Part shown: positions 26,470 through 38,200 of the stretch, piece by piece
Numbering within the stretch: the stretch's first letter is position 1
How the letters are laid out: the number at the start of each line of letters is the position of its first letter
From: Kuschelorhynchus macadamiae
Taxonomy: Eukaryota; Arthropoda; Insecta; Coleoptera; Curculionidae
Length of the DNA stretch: 64,000 nucleotides
Assembly (NCBI GenBank): GCA_030620095.1
Contig: JAUTXW010002491.1
Location: forward strand, 248,001 to 312,000
Direction of reading: 5' to 3'
The notes under the pieces: model-generated
Told to the model about the DNA's origin: nothing
The model's database searches: none
What the model saw: the letters and a program-made list of their open reading frames with translations, nothing else
Made by a program: the position numbers and the translations under genes

Positions 26470-27195
26470 TTTCTTTATTAAAACTTTTATAAGATTCAAA
26501 GTATCGATTTAAGGTTGTCGGTAATAGGATATTTCATGGAACTTTTAGAGGCGTAATTTATTAAACAAAAAAAATTGTTTTATCCCCGTAACTTTTGAAC
26601 TGCTTAATTTTCTTAAGTACAGTTTTGAAAGTTTTATGTAACTTTTAGTGGCGTAATTGATTTAAAAAAATTATTTGGCGGCTGTCAAAAAATTAATTTT
26701 TCCCTGTAACTTTTGATCTGGTTAAAATTTTTGAATGAAGTTTTTACAGATCTATGTAACATTTAGAGGCGTAATTTATTTGAAAGAATATTTTGAGCGC
26801 TTTCAAAAAAAAATTCCGTAAACTACTTAAAATGTTTAAATACGGTTTTCACAACTCCATATAACTTTTATTGCTGTATAATTTATATAAAAAAATGTCA
26901 TCACTCCATAAAAATGTTTTCCCCGTAAATTCTGACCTGCCTTAAAATTTTAAAAACGTGTTTCATTTTTCAAGGTAGTTTTTTTTAATAAGGTAATTCA
27001 ATTCAAGAAAAAAATTGTAGAAAATTGACTTTTCCCCATATCTTTTCAATTGTGTAAAATATTTAGATACGGATTTCACAGTTCCATGTAACTTTTAATG
27101 TCGGTATTTATTTTTAAAAAATATTTTGGTAGCTGTTAAGAAAACGTCTGGTTTTCCTAAGTTTTAAACAGTTAGTTTTTTTAATGAGAATTTTA
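26470..27195. repeat. degenerate tandem array, about 120-bp units
   Basis: About six units repeating 'tttccccgtaacttttgaactg', 'ttaaaatttt-aa-tac-g-tttt', 'tatgtaacttttagaggcgtaatt' and '-atttaaaaaaattatttgg-gctgtcaaaaa'. Units vary in length and are heavily diverged. The foldback element at 27203 inserted at or near its right end. Confidence 0.6.
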
Positions 27196-27241
27196 CATAA
27201 ACTACGGAAGCGTAGAAGGGCCACAATTTTTATTTATTTGT

Positions 27242-27689
27242 TTATTCTGAGTTTAAAGTCGGAATTTAACAAAATTCTGAGTTTAAAGTCAGAATTTAAC
27301 AAAATTCTGAGTTTAAAGTCGGAATTTAACTAAATTCTGAGTTTAAAGTCAGAATTTAGCTAAATTCCGAGTTTAAAGTCAGAATTTAACAAAATTCTGA
27401 GTTTAAAGTCAGAATCTAACAAAATTCTGAGTTTAAAGTCGGAATTTAACAAAATTCTGAGTTCAAAGTCAGAATTTAACAAAATTCTGAGTTTAAAGTC
27501 GGAATTTAACTAAATTCTGAGTTTAAAGTCAGAATTTAGCTAAATTCCGAGTTTAAAGTCAGAATTTAACAAAATTCTGAGTTTAAAGTCGGAATTTAAT
27601 TAAATTCTGTGTTTAAAGTCAGAATTTAACAAAATTTTGAGTTTAAAGTCGGAATTTAACAAAATTCTGAGTTTAAAGTCAGAATTTAG
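27242..27689 (+). repeat. 30-bp tandem array, left arm
   Basis: About 15 units of 30 bp of the pattern ATTCTGAGTTTAAAGTC + (G/A)GAATTTAACAAA, alternating G and A at one position, with single-base variants. Confidence 0.95.
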
Positions 27690-28529
27690 TCCGTACGATT
27701 GTATAACAGACTGGAACCAAAAAAACAAGTTCAATATTCTTGTTTGAATAATGGCAAATGTGCTATGAATTGTTCCACCAAACTACAGATAGTTAAAAAA
27801 ATGATAAAAGGGGGAGGGTACAAAATAAAAGTTTCCTATTTTGATTTTTGAGTGTTAAATAAGTCCCTGACAAATTAAACATATGTTTAATTAGTTCATT
27901 TTATGTATTTTTATTTATTTCTATTGCTGAAAAAAAAAGCCAAAATGTATACAAGAAAACATATACATTAAAAAGTTCACAAAATAAAAAAGGTAATACC
28001 AAACGATAAATAAGTCTTAAGAAATGGTTCATATATGTTTCAAGGATTTAAGGGTGTCTCGCGAAACATACTGACAGAGCTCCCCCTCTGTTTCAGGGTG
28101 ATTCAAGTTGAGTGTCCTATTAAAAATATCTGGAGAATAAACGAATAGGATGTTTTGAGAATTTCGCTTTGGCCATAGATGAACATAATATACTCTCATT
28201 ATAAAATATTTTAAATTGCGCGGTGTTGCCGCTTCTACCTCAAACCGGAGGCATCATCCGTTTTTTAAATGAAATGCCCTATATTTTATTAAATTTTTAT
28301 ATTTTTCTAAAAAATCCAAGTACTTATTGAGTTACTTTTCTCATGCCTAAATTTAACTGTTTTCGAGAAAATGGCGCTAGAACAATGACAATTTTGAACC
28401 TTTGAAGCTCGAGAAATCTCAAACGAGTTTACTTGCAACGAAATGGATTTCACTTATTTGTCTTAATATTTAATTGTCTATCTCCTGACACCAATTTCAG
28501 GTTTGGCAGGAGACGCCAAAAATGCATTT

Positions 28530-29002
28530 CGTTAATTTCTGACTTTAAACTCAGAATTTAGTTAAATTCCTACTTTAAACTCAGAATTTAGTTCATTTAT
28601 GACTTTAAACTAAGAATTTAGTTAAATTTCGACTTTAAACTCAGAATTTTGTTAAATTCTGACTTTAAACTCGGAATTTAGCTAAATTCTGACTTTAAAC
28701 TCAGAATTTAGTTAAATTCCGACTTTAAACTCAGAATTTTGTTAAATTCCGACTTTGAACTAAGAATTTTGTTAAATTCTGACTTTAAACTCAGAATTTT
28801 GTTAAATTCCGACTTTGAACTAAGTTAAATTCTGACTTTAAACTCAGAATTGTATTAAATTCTGACTTTAAACTCAGAATTTTGTTAAATTCTGACTTTA
28901 AACTCAGAATTTTGTTAAATTCTGACTTTAAACTCAGAATTTTGTTAAATTCTGACTTTAAACTCAGAATTTTGTTAAATTCCGACTTTAAACTCAGAAT
29001 TA
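28530..29002 (-). repeat. 30-bp tandem array, right arm
   Basis: Inverse orientation of the left array, about 16 units. One unit near 28820 is shortened. Confidence 0.95.
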
Positions 29003-29045
29003 AAAAATAAAAAAATTGTGGCCCTTCTACGCTTCCGTAATAAAC

Positions 29046-29775
29046 ATATTTTATCCTGTTTTTTTTTATTATATCAAGCCGAAATTTGTGTTGTTAATCA
29101 TACATTGGTATTACATCAATGATTACAGCAAACTGAATAATAAGAAACATATTTTTCCTATTAGCTGTATTTTTCTCTAGAACATTCTAGCAAATAAATA
29201 CACATATACCCAGTTTAATTGTCTGTTTTTATTTAAATTCTATTAAGAAATCCGCTACACACTTAAACGGCTATAAAATGTTTATATCTACTGTATTATT
29301 TAAACACCACATTGTTTAGACATATATGTAATGTAAATTTCGTAAACTCCATGTAATAAAGACACTGTGTCGAATTAATAGTTACGCTATTTAAATAAGA
29401 TAAAATTAATATTTTACAGCTGTTTTTATACATTCCGTTGTATTTACGAATTTTGTTAAAATTCTTAGACAAGGAAAATTTTAATATATAAAAATAACTA
29501 TAAACTAAAGAACTTATCTAAAAAACTTTAATTTGGGGCCTTTATTGAATTACTATGAAGGGTCAAAGGTAGCGTCATCATCGCTATTATCACCGAAGTA
29601 TAGTTCTGATAATTTTTACATAATTTTTCACAATTTTTATGTAGTTATTACATGTAACAAAAGAGGAAGGTTGAAAAAATAACAAAAAATATGACTTGAA
29701 AAAAAAAAGAACGAAAAATAAAATAGTTAGTAGTAGTAGCCTCGATTGATAATACAGTAAATAAAAAAAACATCT
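29046..29775. other. AT-rich DNA, nothing recognised
   Basis: No gene or element recognised between the foldback element and the TATCGATA cluster. Confidence 0.4.
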
Positions 29776-29778
29776 TTA

Positions 29779-29863
29779 TATCGATAGTTATCGATAAGTA
29801 GTGATAGGTTTGTAATAACGCCAAAATGTATCCGATGATATCGTTCTCTCAGATATATCGATA
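29779..29863. promoter_or_regulatory. cluster of three TATCGATA (DRE-type) sites
   Basis: Exact TATCGATA octamers at 29779-29786, 29789-29796 and 29856-29863, with near copies (ATCGACAT at about 29882) nearby. In Drosophila this octamer is the DRE bound by DREF and BEAF-32 at housekeeping promoters. The cluster lies 104-190 bp upstream of the ATG at 29967. Function here is inference. Confidence 0.5.
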
Positions 29864-29966
29864 GGTGAGAGCAAATACCTATCGACATGCCAATAAATCA
29901 AATATATCGCTTCTCCCCATTTCTGACCGATTTTGATAATATTTAAGTTTGAATTTTCACTAAAAA

Positions 29967-30149
29967 ATGGCACGTGACACTTCGCCCATCCAGCAGTTCA
30001 GTTATGAGAACTGCGATTTGGTGAAAAATTATCGGCTTTGTGAACAACTAGTAATTTGTTATATTATATACCTACGACAGTTTCAAAATATTTTTTCCCA
30101 CACTTCTTCCGACGCCCATGGACCTCGTAATAGGCAGATTATTTTTTAA
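29967..30149 (+). CDS. possible first exon downstream of DRE cluster
   Basis: ATG in a good insect start context (aaaaATGG) begins MARDTSPIQQFSYENCDLVK, with balanced codon use for the first about 27 codons. It then becomes AT-rich and hydrophobic (VICYIIYLRQF), as if reading into an intron. Weak donor candidates are GTGAAA (30018) and GTAATT (30051). No protein family is recognised. The promoter-like cluster upstream is the main reason to list it. Confidence 0.3.
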   Translation: MARDTSPIQQFSYENCDLVKNYRLCEQLVICYIIYLRQFQNIFSHTSSDAHGPRNRQIIF

Positions 30150-30545
30150 GCAAAAGAAAAACTGATATGGTATAGGTAAGAGAATATATTTGTTGTTTCT
30201 TAGGGAGATAAAACTACATCATCAATTTTTATAATTATCACACCTCTTATAACTCTTTATTTCTTTAAAAATGCCGATAACAATTAAGTTTTTAACGACA
30301 TGCTTAATTTATAAAATAATGAACTCTTAATTTAAACGAGAAGATCGGTTCCAGTTTAGTTTTTGGTCAAATGCCTTTTAATTAAAATTTAAAATACGTG
30401 TTCAAGGCAGTTTTCTTTTTAAGTTATTGCATTTCAACACACAAATCAGAACCTTCATTTATTAACTCTAAATTAAGACCAATTCTCATTTAAATGTAGA
30501 CACCACATACGAATAAAACTTACAAAACTTTATTAATGCGTTTTT
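30150..30545. other. AT-rich DNA, nothing recognised
   Basis: Nothing identifiable before the long R1 copy. Confidence 0.4.
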
Positions 30546-30547
30546 TT

Positions 30548-33302
30548 ACTTCCCTCGTAATGTATTGTAATCGTAAAAAAATCACCTTCTGAGATTTTTT
30601 CAGATTTTTACCATTTAGGGTCCCTAGATGCCGAAAAGCATGTTTTCTCAATTCCGTCGGTCTGTCCGTCTGTCTCCCTGTCAGTCCGTCGGTCTGTCTG
30701 TTCCCGGTATAGCTAAAAAACTACTTACCCGATTGACTTCAAATTTTTAAACAAAAAATTAAGGGTCATATGGGGATGACCTAGTAATATTTCGGGTTAA
30801 AATCCAATATGGCAAAACAAAATGTTAAAAAAAATATTACTAAAAAACTACTTATCCAATTTAACTGAAATTTTGCACAAAAATCAAGTATTATGTAGGA
30901 ATCCACTGATAAAATTTTGGCACGAATGGCGATGATGGCGTAACAAAATGGCGGCTTAGTAAAATATAAATAAAAAATTCAGCCTGAAAAACTACTTAAG
31001 TGCGTGATTTCAAATTGTGTGCCATAAATAATTGTAGTATACAGATGAACAAGTAAACTGTGGTACTAATTCAAGATAGCGGAACAAAATGGCGTCTAAA
31101 TAAAATATTTGTAATTGTGAAAAAATCGATCTCACAGGTTTTACTAATCTTCACGTTTTAGAGTCTCTAGATGCCAAAAGAAAATAATTTTTAGCAATAA
31201 AAAAATTCTCAACTTTAATGCAAAAACCCAAATAAACTCGTACACCAAACCGAAAACTCATTTAAGTTTAATGGGTTATTGGAGCAATTACTTAGGAAAG
31301 ATTAGATTTGTAACAGCTAAATATAAAAATAGCCAGCGATGCGATCTAGATAGCAAGAGTCGATAAGGAAATTAAATAAAATGTGTCATGTATTTCTCTT
31401 ATTTTTCTGTAATTAGAAAAAAAACACGCCGAGTCTGTTTTGTGATCACTCATTTTTCCATTATGGTCTATATAAACATTTGTTTTAGAGATTTCCCTGC
31501 TTTTACTTGTCTGTGTATAAAATTTGCCACAATTTGTGGATTTGACACATTAGCGTTGTTTTGTCCTTAATAATGCGTTGGGGCAACTTCCTTACTAAAT
31601 TGGTGGCCCAAACGCATTATTAAGTACAAAAAAACGCTAATGTGTCAAATCCACAAGAATTGTGGCAAATCTGTGCAGAAATATTAACAACCTAATAGCT
31701 ATAGTAAAATCGTCTTGATGTTCACTTTTGAGTGAAAAAGCAATTCCCTCAAAATTTCCTCTTTCAGTAATAATTTAACACTATTAAGGATGTGCTATTA
31801 TCAAGACTTTTTGCTTTGTCAAAATTCATTCTGCCAATATTTTATACACAGACAAGAAAAAGCAGGAAAACTCTCTAAAACAAGTATTTATCAATTCAAA
31901 ATTAAGGGTTATATAGGGATTACCTGGTAACATTTTGGTAAACATTCAATATGGCAAAACAAAATGGCGGCCTAGTAAAATGTTAAAAAATTATTGCTAA
32001 ATAACTGCCTATGTAATTTATCTCAAAGTTTGCCCAAAAATCAAGTAAAATGTAGGAATCAACTGGTGTTGCTACGAATCCAAGATGGTGAAACAAAATG
32101 GTGACTTAATAAAATATTTAAAAATTCAGCCTGAAAACTACTTAATGGACTGATTTCAAATTGTGTTATCAATAATTGTGTATACAGGTGAGCTAATAAA
32201 ACCGTGGTACTTATTCAAGATGGCGGAACAAAATGGCGGCCAAATAGAATAGTTGTAATCGTGGAAAAATCACCCTCGCAGGTTTTACATATCTTCACGT
32301 TTTAGCGACCCTAGATGCCAAAAAATATGTTTTATCAATTCCGTCGGTCCGTATGTCGGTTTATATGTCTGTCTCTCAGTTCACGGCATAGCTTAAAAAA
32401 GACGTACCCGAATGACTTAAGATTTTTTAAAAAAATTAAGGTCATTTGGAGATGATCTAGTAACATTTTGTTAAAAATCCAGTATCGCAAGACAAAATTG
32501 CGGCCTTGTGAAATGTTAAAAAGTTATTACTAAAAAACTGCTCATCCAACTTATTTCAAATTTTGCCAAAAAACCAAGAATTATGTAGGAATGAATCCAA
32601 GATAGCGGAACAAAATGGCGGCTTAGTAAAATATTTATAAATTCAGTCTAAAAAACTACTTAATTGACTGATTTCGGATTGTGCGCCATAAATAATTGTG
32701 GTATACAGATGGTAAAACTGTGGTACTAATTCAAGACGACGAAACAAAATGGCGGCTTTAATATTTGTAATCGTCAAAAAATCAGATTCTCAAGTTTTAC
32801 ATATCTTCACGTTTTAGCGGTCCTAGATGCCAAAAAAATGTTTTACGAATTCCGTCGGTCCGTCTGTCAGTTTGTCTGTCTATCAGTTCACAGGATAGCT
32901 TAAAAACTACGTATCAGAGTGACTTTAAATTTTGGTAAAAAATTAAGGCTCATATGAAGATAACCTGGTAATATTTTACCAGAAAAAAAGAACTAATTAT
33001 CCAATTTACCTGAAATTTTAGACAAAAATTAAGTGTTATATAGCAATGAACTGGCAACATTTTGGTATGAATATAAGATAAAAAAAACGGCGGTCTTTTA
33101 AAATATTTAAAAAATCAGCCTAAAAACACTACTTATGCCCATAAATCAAGTCTCGCATAGGTAGCATGTGATCTAATAAAATGGCGACGAATACAAATGT
33201 TTTTGAAGTCAGCATATATGTGTTACTAAATGACTATGACTTAATAAAAGGATAGATTCAAACGAGGGAAGTTCCAGTTAAAGGAAATTTACCGATTTTT
33301 TT
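30548..33302 (+). repeat. R1 dispersed repeat, longest copy
   Basis: Starts ACTTCCCTCGT (30548-30558). The exact reverse complement ACGAGGGAAGT is at 33262-33272, followed by the conserved end 'aaggaaatttaccgattttt'. Inside are several leaders ('ggtccctagatgcc', 'aattccgtcggtc' and a gtctgtc run) and many 'aagatggcggaacaaaatggcggc' type units. It is interrupted at about 31171-31886 by an unrelated foldback block. Conservation beyond the 11-bp inverted pair in three copies argues that the pair is not the true terminus. Confidence 0.75.
31478..31885. repeat. nested foldback block inside R1
   Basis: Two inverted pairs are nested. 31530-31592 pairs with 31607-31672 (TTTGACACATTAGCG, 'aataatgcgtt' and ATTTGCCACAATT cores) as a hairpin with a 14-bp loop. 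31478-31527 pairs with 31836-31885 ('acttgtctgtgtataaaat', 'ttgttttagaga'). No gene inside. Confidence 0.7.
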
Positions 33303-34285
33303 ATTTTAAATCTTAAGCTTTGTAATTTCTGAGTACCTATTATATATTACACAACAAATAAAATCGTTCAAAAACATATCTTTTTAGATATAACGTGCGT
33401 TATATGGGTAATAATCCAAAAGTAAAATTAGTTGTAGCAGAGAAAATATAGAGGATTAAAAAAAGGGGCAAAATCAAATAATTAAATATTTTTTAAAATC
33501 ATCTTGCAGCGAGAGCTAACTGCCGTTACACTACTAATTAAATAGATTGTTAATTATATGTATCTTGATATAAACTGCCACAGAGTGCAAATATTATTGG
33601 ACGATAAATAATAGACTAGCAAACATGCCGGTGCCTTTAAGTGAGGTGTCGATTTACTAGCTATCAAGAGGATAACTAATCTGAATTCGCTTTGCAACTT
33701 GAAGTAAGACACATTAGTTATTTTCAAATTAATATATAATGTGGGTCTTACTAACAGATCTTATTCTTGCTCGAGTCTTGTTCTAGCCTCGCGCGCCGGT
33801 CGGAAATCCGCAGTCGTGGTCTTGGATCTTGCAACTCAGGAAGGTCTTGGTTTTATTTTTGAATTTGCATTTTATTCATGACCTGGATCCAAACCAGTTT
33901 TCTTATTCGCATTTTTAAAAATTTATTTAATTTTAATTGTGAAGTTACAATAATGCGGGATATACAGTATGTCGACGGATAGGTTCTACAAAAGGACAAA
34001 AGGGCCAAAATTGTGATTTTTCGATTGAATGTCATTCTTGATAAAAACTTTTGCTTGCAAAAAATTTAATTATCCTGATGAAAAATTATATACAGGACGC
34101 TCAGAAAGTTGAAAAATGTTCATTTTAGCAAAGGGTTAACTACCTTCTTTTCTTATTTAAAGGAACATGTTTTCGGAAAAAGTTGTTTAGAATTCCATCA
34201 TTCATCAGAATATAAAATTATACTCTTTATATTTTCGTAAAATAAAATATTATCCTATTCTTCTATTATTCATCTGAATCTGTGA
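33303..34285. other. AT-rich DNA, nothing recognised
   Basis: No supported gene. A GC-richer patch near 33765-33850 has no recognisable content. Confidence 0.35.
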
Positions 34286-34289
34286 CTTC

Positions 34290-34700
34290 TAAGGTCAAAA
34301 ATATAGCAAAAAGAAGATCAAACGGCTTAACTTTGGAGCAAAGGATTTATTTAGTTGAATGCAATGAAAATAGAGAAAGCTCATACCGTTTCGTTATTGA
34401 CAAATGTCATGAACAGACGTAACAAAATGTTCATGTTTCTAGAATAGGGGTTAGTACATTAATGAAAAAACTTAGATGCACTAATCCAGTCATAAATTTG
34501 AAAATAAAGAAGGAAACCTACGATGAAAATGGTATTGCGATAATTTTAGTTTTACGTTCTGTGAAAGCAGACCCTGTAATTTTATTAAGGAATCGAGCTT
34601 AAGATTTGGTTATTGTTCATGAAAGCTTTATACAGAAAATACTAAAAGAAAAGGGAATGCTGCCGTACAGACCACGTTTCAATGATGCTTTGGAATGTTC
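34290..34700 (+). pseudogene. Tc1/mariner transposase N-terminus remnant
   Basis: Plus strand in one frame with stops: NGLTLEQRIYLVECNENRES, CHEQ, VSTLMKKL, SVKADPVILLRNRA and SFIQKILKEKGMLPYRPRFND. The order matches the paired helix-turn-helix region of insect mariner-type transposases, ending in the 'ilk..g.hPYrp....l' segment. The catalytic domain is absent. Confidence 0.55.
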
Positions 34701-35016
34701 ATAAATTAATAATAATTTTGCATAATAAATTAATACAATTTTAGACTCAACAATTAAATGCATGTGTATCATTAATTACTTACGTCAAGATTCGTTATAC
34801 ATCAATATTTAAATGAATTAAATACTAATGTAAACTCTTTTATAAAAACTTATTCATACAGCCATAATACTATTTTGCTTTTCATATGCATCCTGCCATA
34901 AACTTTTTCTATTATATGGAAAACATTAAGCTGGCTTAGGAGCACAGTGGGTCAGTAACGGTTCGTTGAAAAATATGTTCTTTAATTGAAACTTATAACA
35001 TCATGTTATTTCAATG

Positions 35017-35283
35017 CTAAGCTGAGGCCTTGAGATACATGACATATGCCTCAACAGCTATCTGTCGTGGCAATTTATAGGGGTGCTTCTTTCTTACCTT
35101 TTCAACTTCTTGTTGATTGCCTTTGTATATTGCATTTGTCACTTGAATCCAGTTCAAACAAAATTGGTCAAATTTTGGACGCCATTCATGGTATATTAAA
35201 AATGAATTTAAATAGACGCAGCTGACAACTTGGTTCCATGAATAACCTTTAATATAAATAACACAGTCAGTTGAAATATTTAA
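35017..35283 (-). CDS. possible terminal exon, unrecognised product
   Basis: On the minus strand an 88-codon frame opens exactly at an acceptor-like 'ttgttgtgttttag' (35297-35284) and ends with TAG at 35017. It has no internal Met start and contains VIYIKGYSWNQVVSCVYLNS, YHEWRPKFDQFCLNWIQVTN and HPYKLPRQIAVEAYVMYLKA. Composition is more balanced than in the surroundings and the sequence looks like a globular protein end. No family is recognised. 'aattaaag' about 30 bp after the stop could serve for polyadenylation. Upstream exons would lie at higher coordinates and I did not find them. Confidence 0.35.
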   Translation of the reverse strand, partial: LNISTDCVIYIKGYSWNQVVSCVYLNSFLIYHEWRPKFDQFCLNWIQVTNAIYKGNQQEVEKVRKKHPYKLPRQIAVEAYVMYLKASA

Positions 35284-35299
35284 CTAAAACACAACAACT

Positions 35300-38200
35300 G
35301 TTAAAGATGTTTAATTCCTTTTAAAAATTTGTTTGTGATGTTATTTTTAGAAAACATGTAAATAGATGGTAAATACTAATGGTAACCTCTTATGAGAATT
35401 GCAATTATTTACATGAGGGGGAAACGAAATGTATAAAAAAAAACCACTCGAGTTGCAAGGAATGGTTTAAAATAATCTGCTTTTAGCTTTAAAAATTCAA
35501 ATCATATTAATTAAGGTAACTTATCTTCTTCATCTTCGTACGAAAAGATAGGGGGTTGGTTTAGTCAACGCTGAGTGTTTTGAGATCCTGCAAGTAATCT
35601 CTCATGCGAACGGATCTCTCAAGTGAACATAAGCCCTCTCTGTCTATGAACATCCGAGTGGCAACTTCTATAATTATTCACATCCTCATTAGGCCACTGA
35701 TGAATTGAGAATTCCAAACGTTAACTTATCAAAAAAAACAAATCAAGGAGCAATAAGAGGAGAAATTGGGTTGACTAAAAGAACAAAAAAGAGGACTTTA
35801 GAACCAAACACATTCTAGCACGAGGTTACGAAAGGTCAACATTTCATAAAATAAAAAGACTAATGCTAACAGATATTTTATATAAAACTCACTCAAATGG
35901 TGGCAATTCACTTCATTTCATAAATCAATTACAAAGATTTCCATGGAAATATGGAATGATGGGCTTAAAAGTCTACCCACCCACCTCTACCTACTAGATT
36001 GAAATTATGAAAAACCCAATATACCACCTAAATGAGATATTATATCCAATTATTAACAACAAACCAAAGTTAATATTAAAGTGTAGTCAGAAAAATGTTT
36101 TAATCTGGAAATTATTAAGAATTAATATATGTTTAAAGGAAAAACCCTTGCGGCACCTATGAGACAATTGAATCACTGTTCAACTAATTCAGGTATAAAA
36201 CTCGAATTTCTATTAAAACAAAGCTTATAGGTGATATCAGTACTAGCTATTTCCAACTCAAGATATTTAGGAAAATTACTGTCTGCAAAATATTTTTAAA
36301 AAAATAAAGAAAAGTTACAATTTTAAAGGAAAAATTCGGGAGCGCCATCTGTGAGTCGATAGATCGCTCGCCATTCCTGGCCGGATATTTTATGACGAAT
36401 ACTAAAGTTTTAATTCGAAACAGATATTTCTGACTGGCTGAATGAAAAAACGTGTTTTTTTTTTTAAATTAAATATGTGTATTTGTCATTACGTCTTTCT
36501 TTTTATTTTATAGTTAGAATTATACTATTATAAATAGATAGATTTACATCACTTGAACAAGTTCTAATCCCAAGAATAATGACCTCTTAATCAGAAAATA
36601 TTTTTTCTTTAGGTTATGCCGTAATTGAAATTGAGTTGAAAAAGGTTAATGGCGATAAAACAAAATCACATTAGTATTCACTAGTTTTTTCAAAATCTAT
36701 AAGAGATGAAAGTAGGATACGATATTCTCGTATCTTTAACGTCTGACAAGCAGTATATTTTATAGATTCGAAATAAATACAAATAAATTTAAATTTTAAA
36801 TAAATTTTGCCACTAAACATTATTAATATGCGTGCAGTTCGCACAGTGAAGGCAAAAAAACGAGCAAAAGCGCGCAAAGCAATTATCTCCTCGCGAAAAG
36901 TTAATTCCGATTTATGTAGATGTACAAGGTTCAAGACAAATGTACCAATCGATTTTTTGACAGCCTATTTACGCTGATGACAGTTGGGAAAAAGATGTGT
37001 CTTTTGGTTATTTCCTTCGTTTTTTACTATCTTCAGGCACTCGGGAAACCAAACATATGATATTTTTTTTAAATATACATTGTCGTGACCACATCACTGA
37101 ATCAACTTTGAAAGATTCAGATGGATTTTAAGAAGTGACTTGTGTCTAATTATAACTCTACTTATAGAATAAAAAATGCCAAATTAGAATTAGTCAAATT
37201 TAATGATGAAAACTGAATGCATTTCAATTTCAATTAAATGATGAAGAATAATCGGGAAATCTTTTTAAATGAATATAAGTGATTATTGCACCGATCTTTA
37301 CTCATTGTTATCCTAAGCCAACTCAATATTCTTCACATAATCGAAAAGGTATTGCATAGGTTCTAGGAATAGGCAGTAGAATTATGGCTGTTTGAATGAG
37401 TTTAAAATTAGCATTTTTACAAACGTGTCGTAACGAAATTTATCACACACTCGCTCAACATCGGACTTTTTTTTTTCATGTATTCAAGTGTCAAAAATGT
37501 TCTAATATCTACATATTACCTTGCCAATATTATTTGTTCCTTTGAACCGTTGAGGTACTATTTGCTTAATAACTTCTTCAATTGATCCAGGAATAAATTA
37601 TTTCACTCGATATTTCATCTAGGTGGGAAATATTAGTAGTTACTTCGAAATTTCAAGAGATTTTGAAAAATATTCAATTTGCTGCCAAACGTCGCAAAAT
37701 GAACTAAACTTCATTTCTCATACATTGGATTAAAGTTATTGTTCATTTTACGACTGACAAGGCTTTTCCTAGAGTGGATTCTTTTTCTTGCAGTTTTCTG
37801 ACAACGTTTTCTATAATTTTGAGAATCTCATCAAGAAAAAAAGATGTACAGTGAATGAAAGATTTATATTATTTACTAGCTAGTTGTATTAACCGCATTT
37901 TTACATTGAGGAGCTGAAATATAGGCTAGCGAATTTACACTACGATTTTGTAAGGCAATTTTGAAGACTTGCAAAACAAATATATATGGAGATGGGGCTG
38001 TCAACATGTTTTTAGGAATTTAATTTAAAGTAACTTGTAGTATTTGTTAGTGATATTGTCATAAAAGATCAAAAATCATGATATTCAGGACATTAACTAA
38101 GACCCTTGCAAAAATTCTAAATTTCATTTTAATCGACATTTTTAAAACCCAAAAAGTCTATTAAAATTTTAATACCAAGAGGGTCAATGGACAAAGACAA

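Larger units (their letters stand above)
27203..29039. mobile_element. foldback-type element with tandem-repeat arms
   Basis: Outer ends TACGGAAGCGTAGAAGGGCC (27203) and its exact reverse complement ending at 29039 are followed inward by arrays of a 30-bp unit (core GAGTTTAAAGTC and GGAATTTAAC). There are about 15 units on the left (27242-27689) and about 16 in inverse orientation on the right (28530-29002). ATAAAC flanks both sides (27197-27202, 29040-29045) as a 6-bp target duplication. The 840-bp centre has no open frame. Long terminal inverted repeats made of short tandem units are the hallmark of foldback (FB) elements; the mobilising transposase family is unknown. Confidence 0.88.

Noticed and set aside
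27203..29039. 30-bp arrays as a CRISPR array
   Set aside because: Units are contiguous with no unique spacers, occur as inverted arms of a mobile element, and the window is eukaryotic.
30548..33272. R1 as a simple TIR transposon ending at ACTTCCCTCGT/ACGAGGGAAGT
   Set aside because: Sequence beyond the right 11-mer is conserved in three copies (18.6, 33.3, 62.1 kb), so the pair is not clearly the terminus and no target duplication is visible.
36828..36977. Small basic frame MRAVRTVKAKKRAKARKA
   Set aside because: 49 codons, no context, overlaps an 87-codon frame on the other strand; likely chance.
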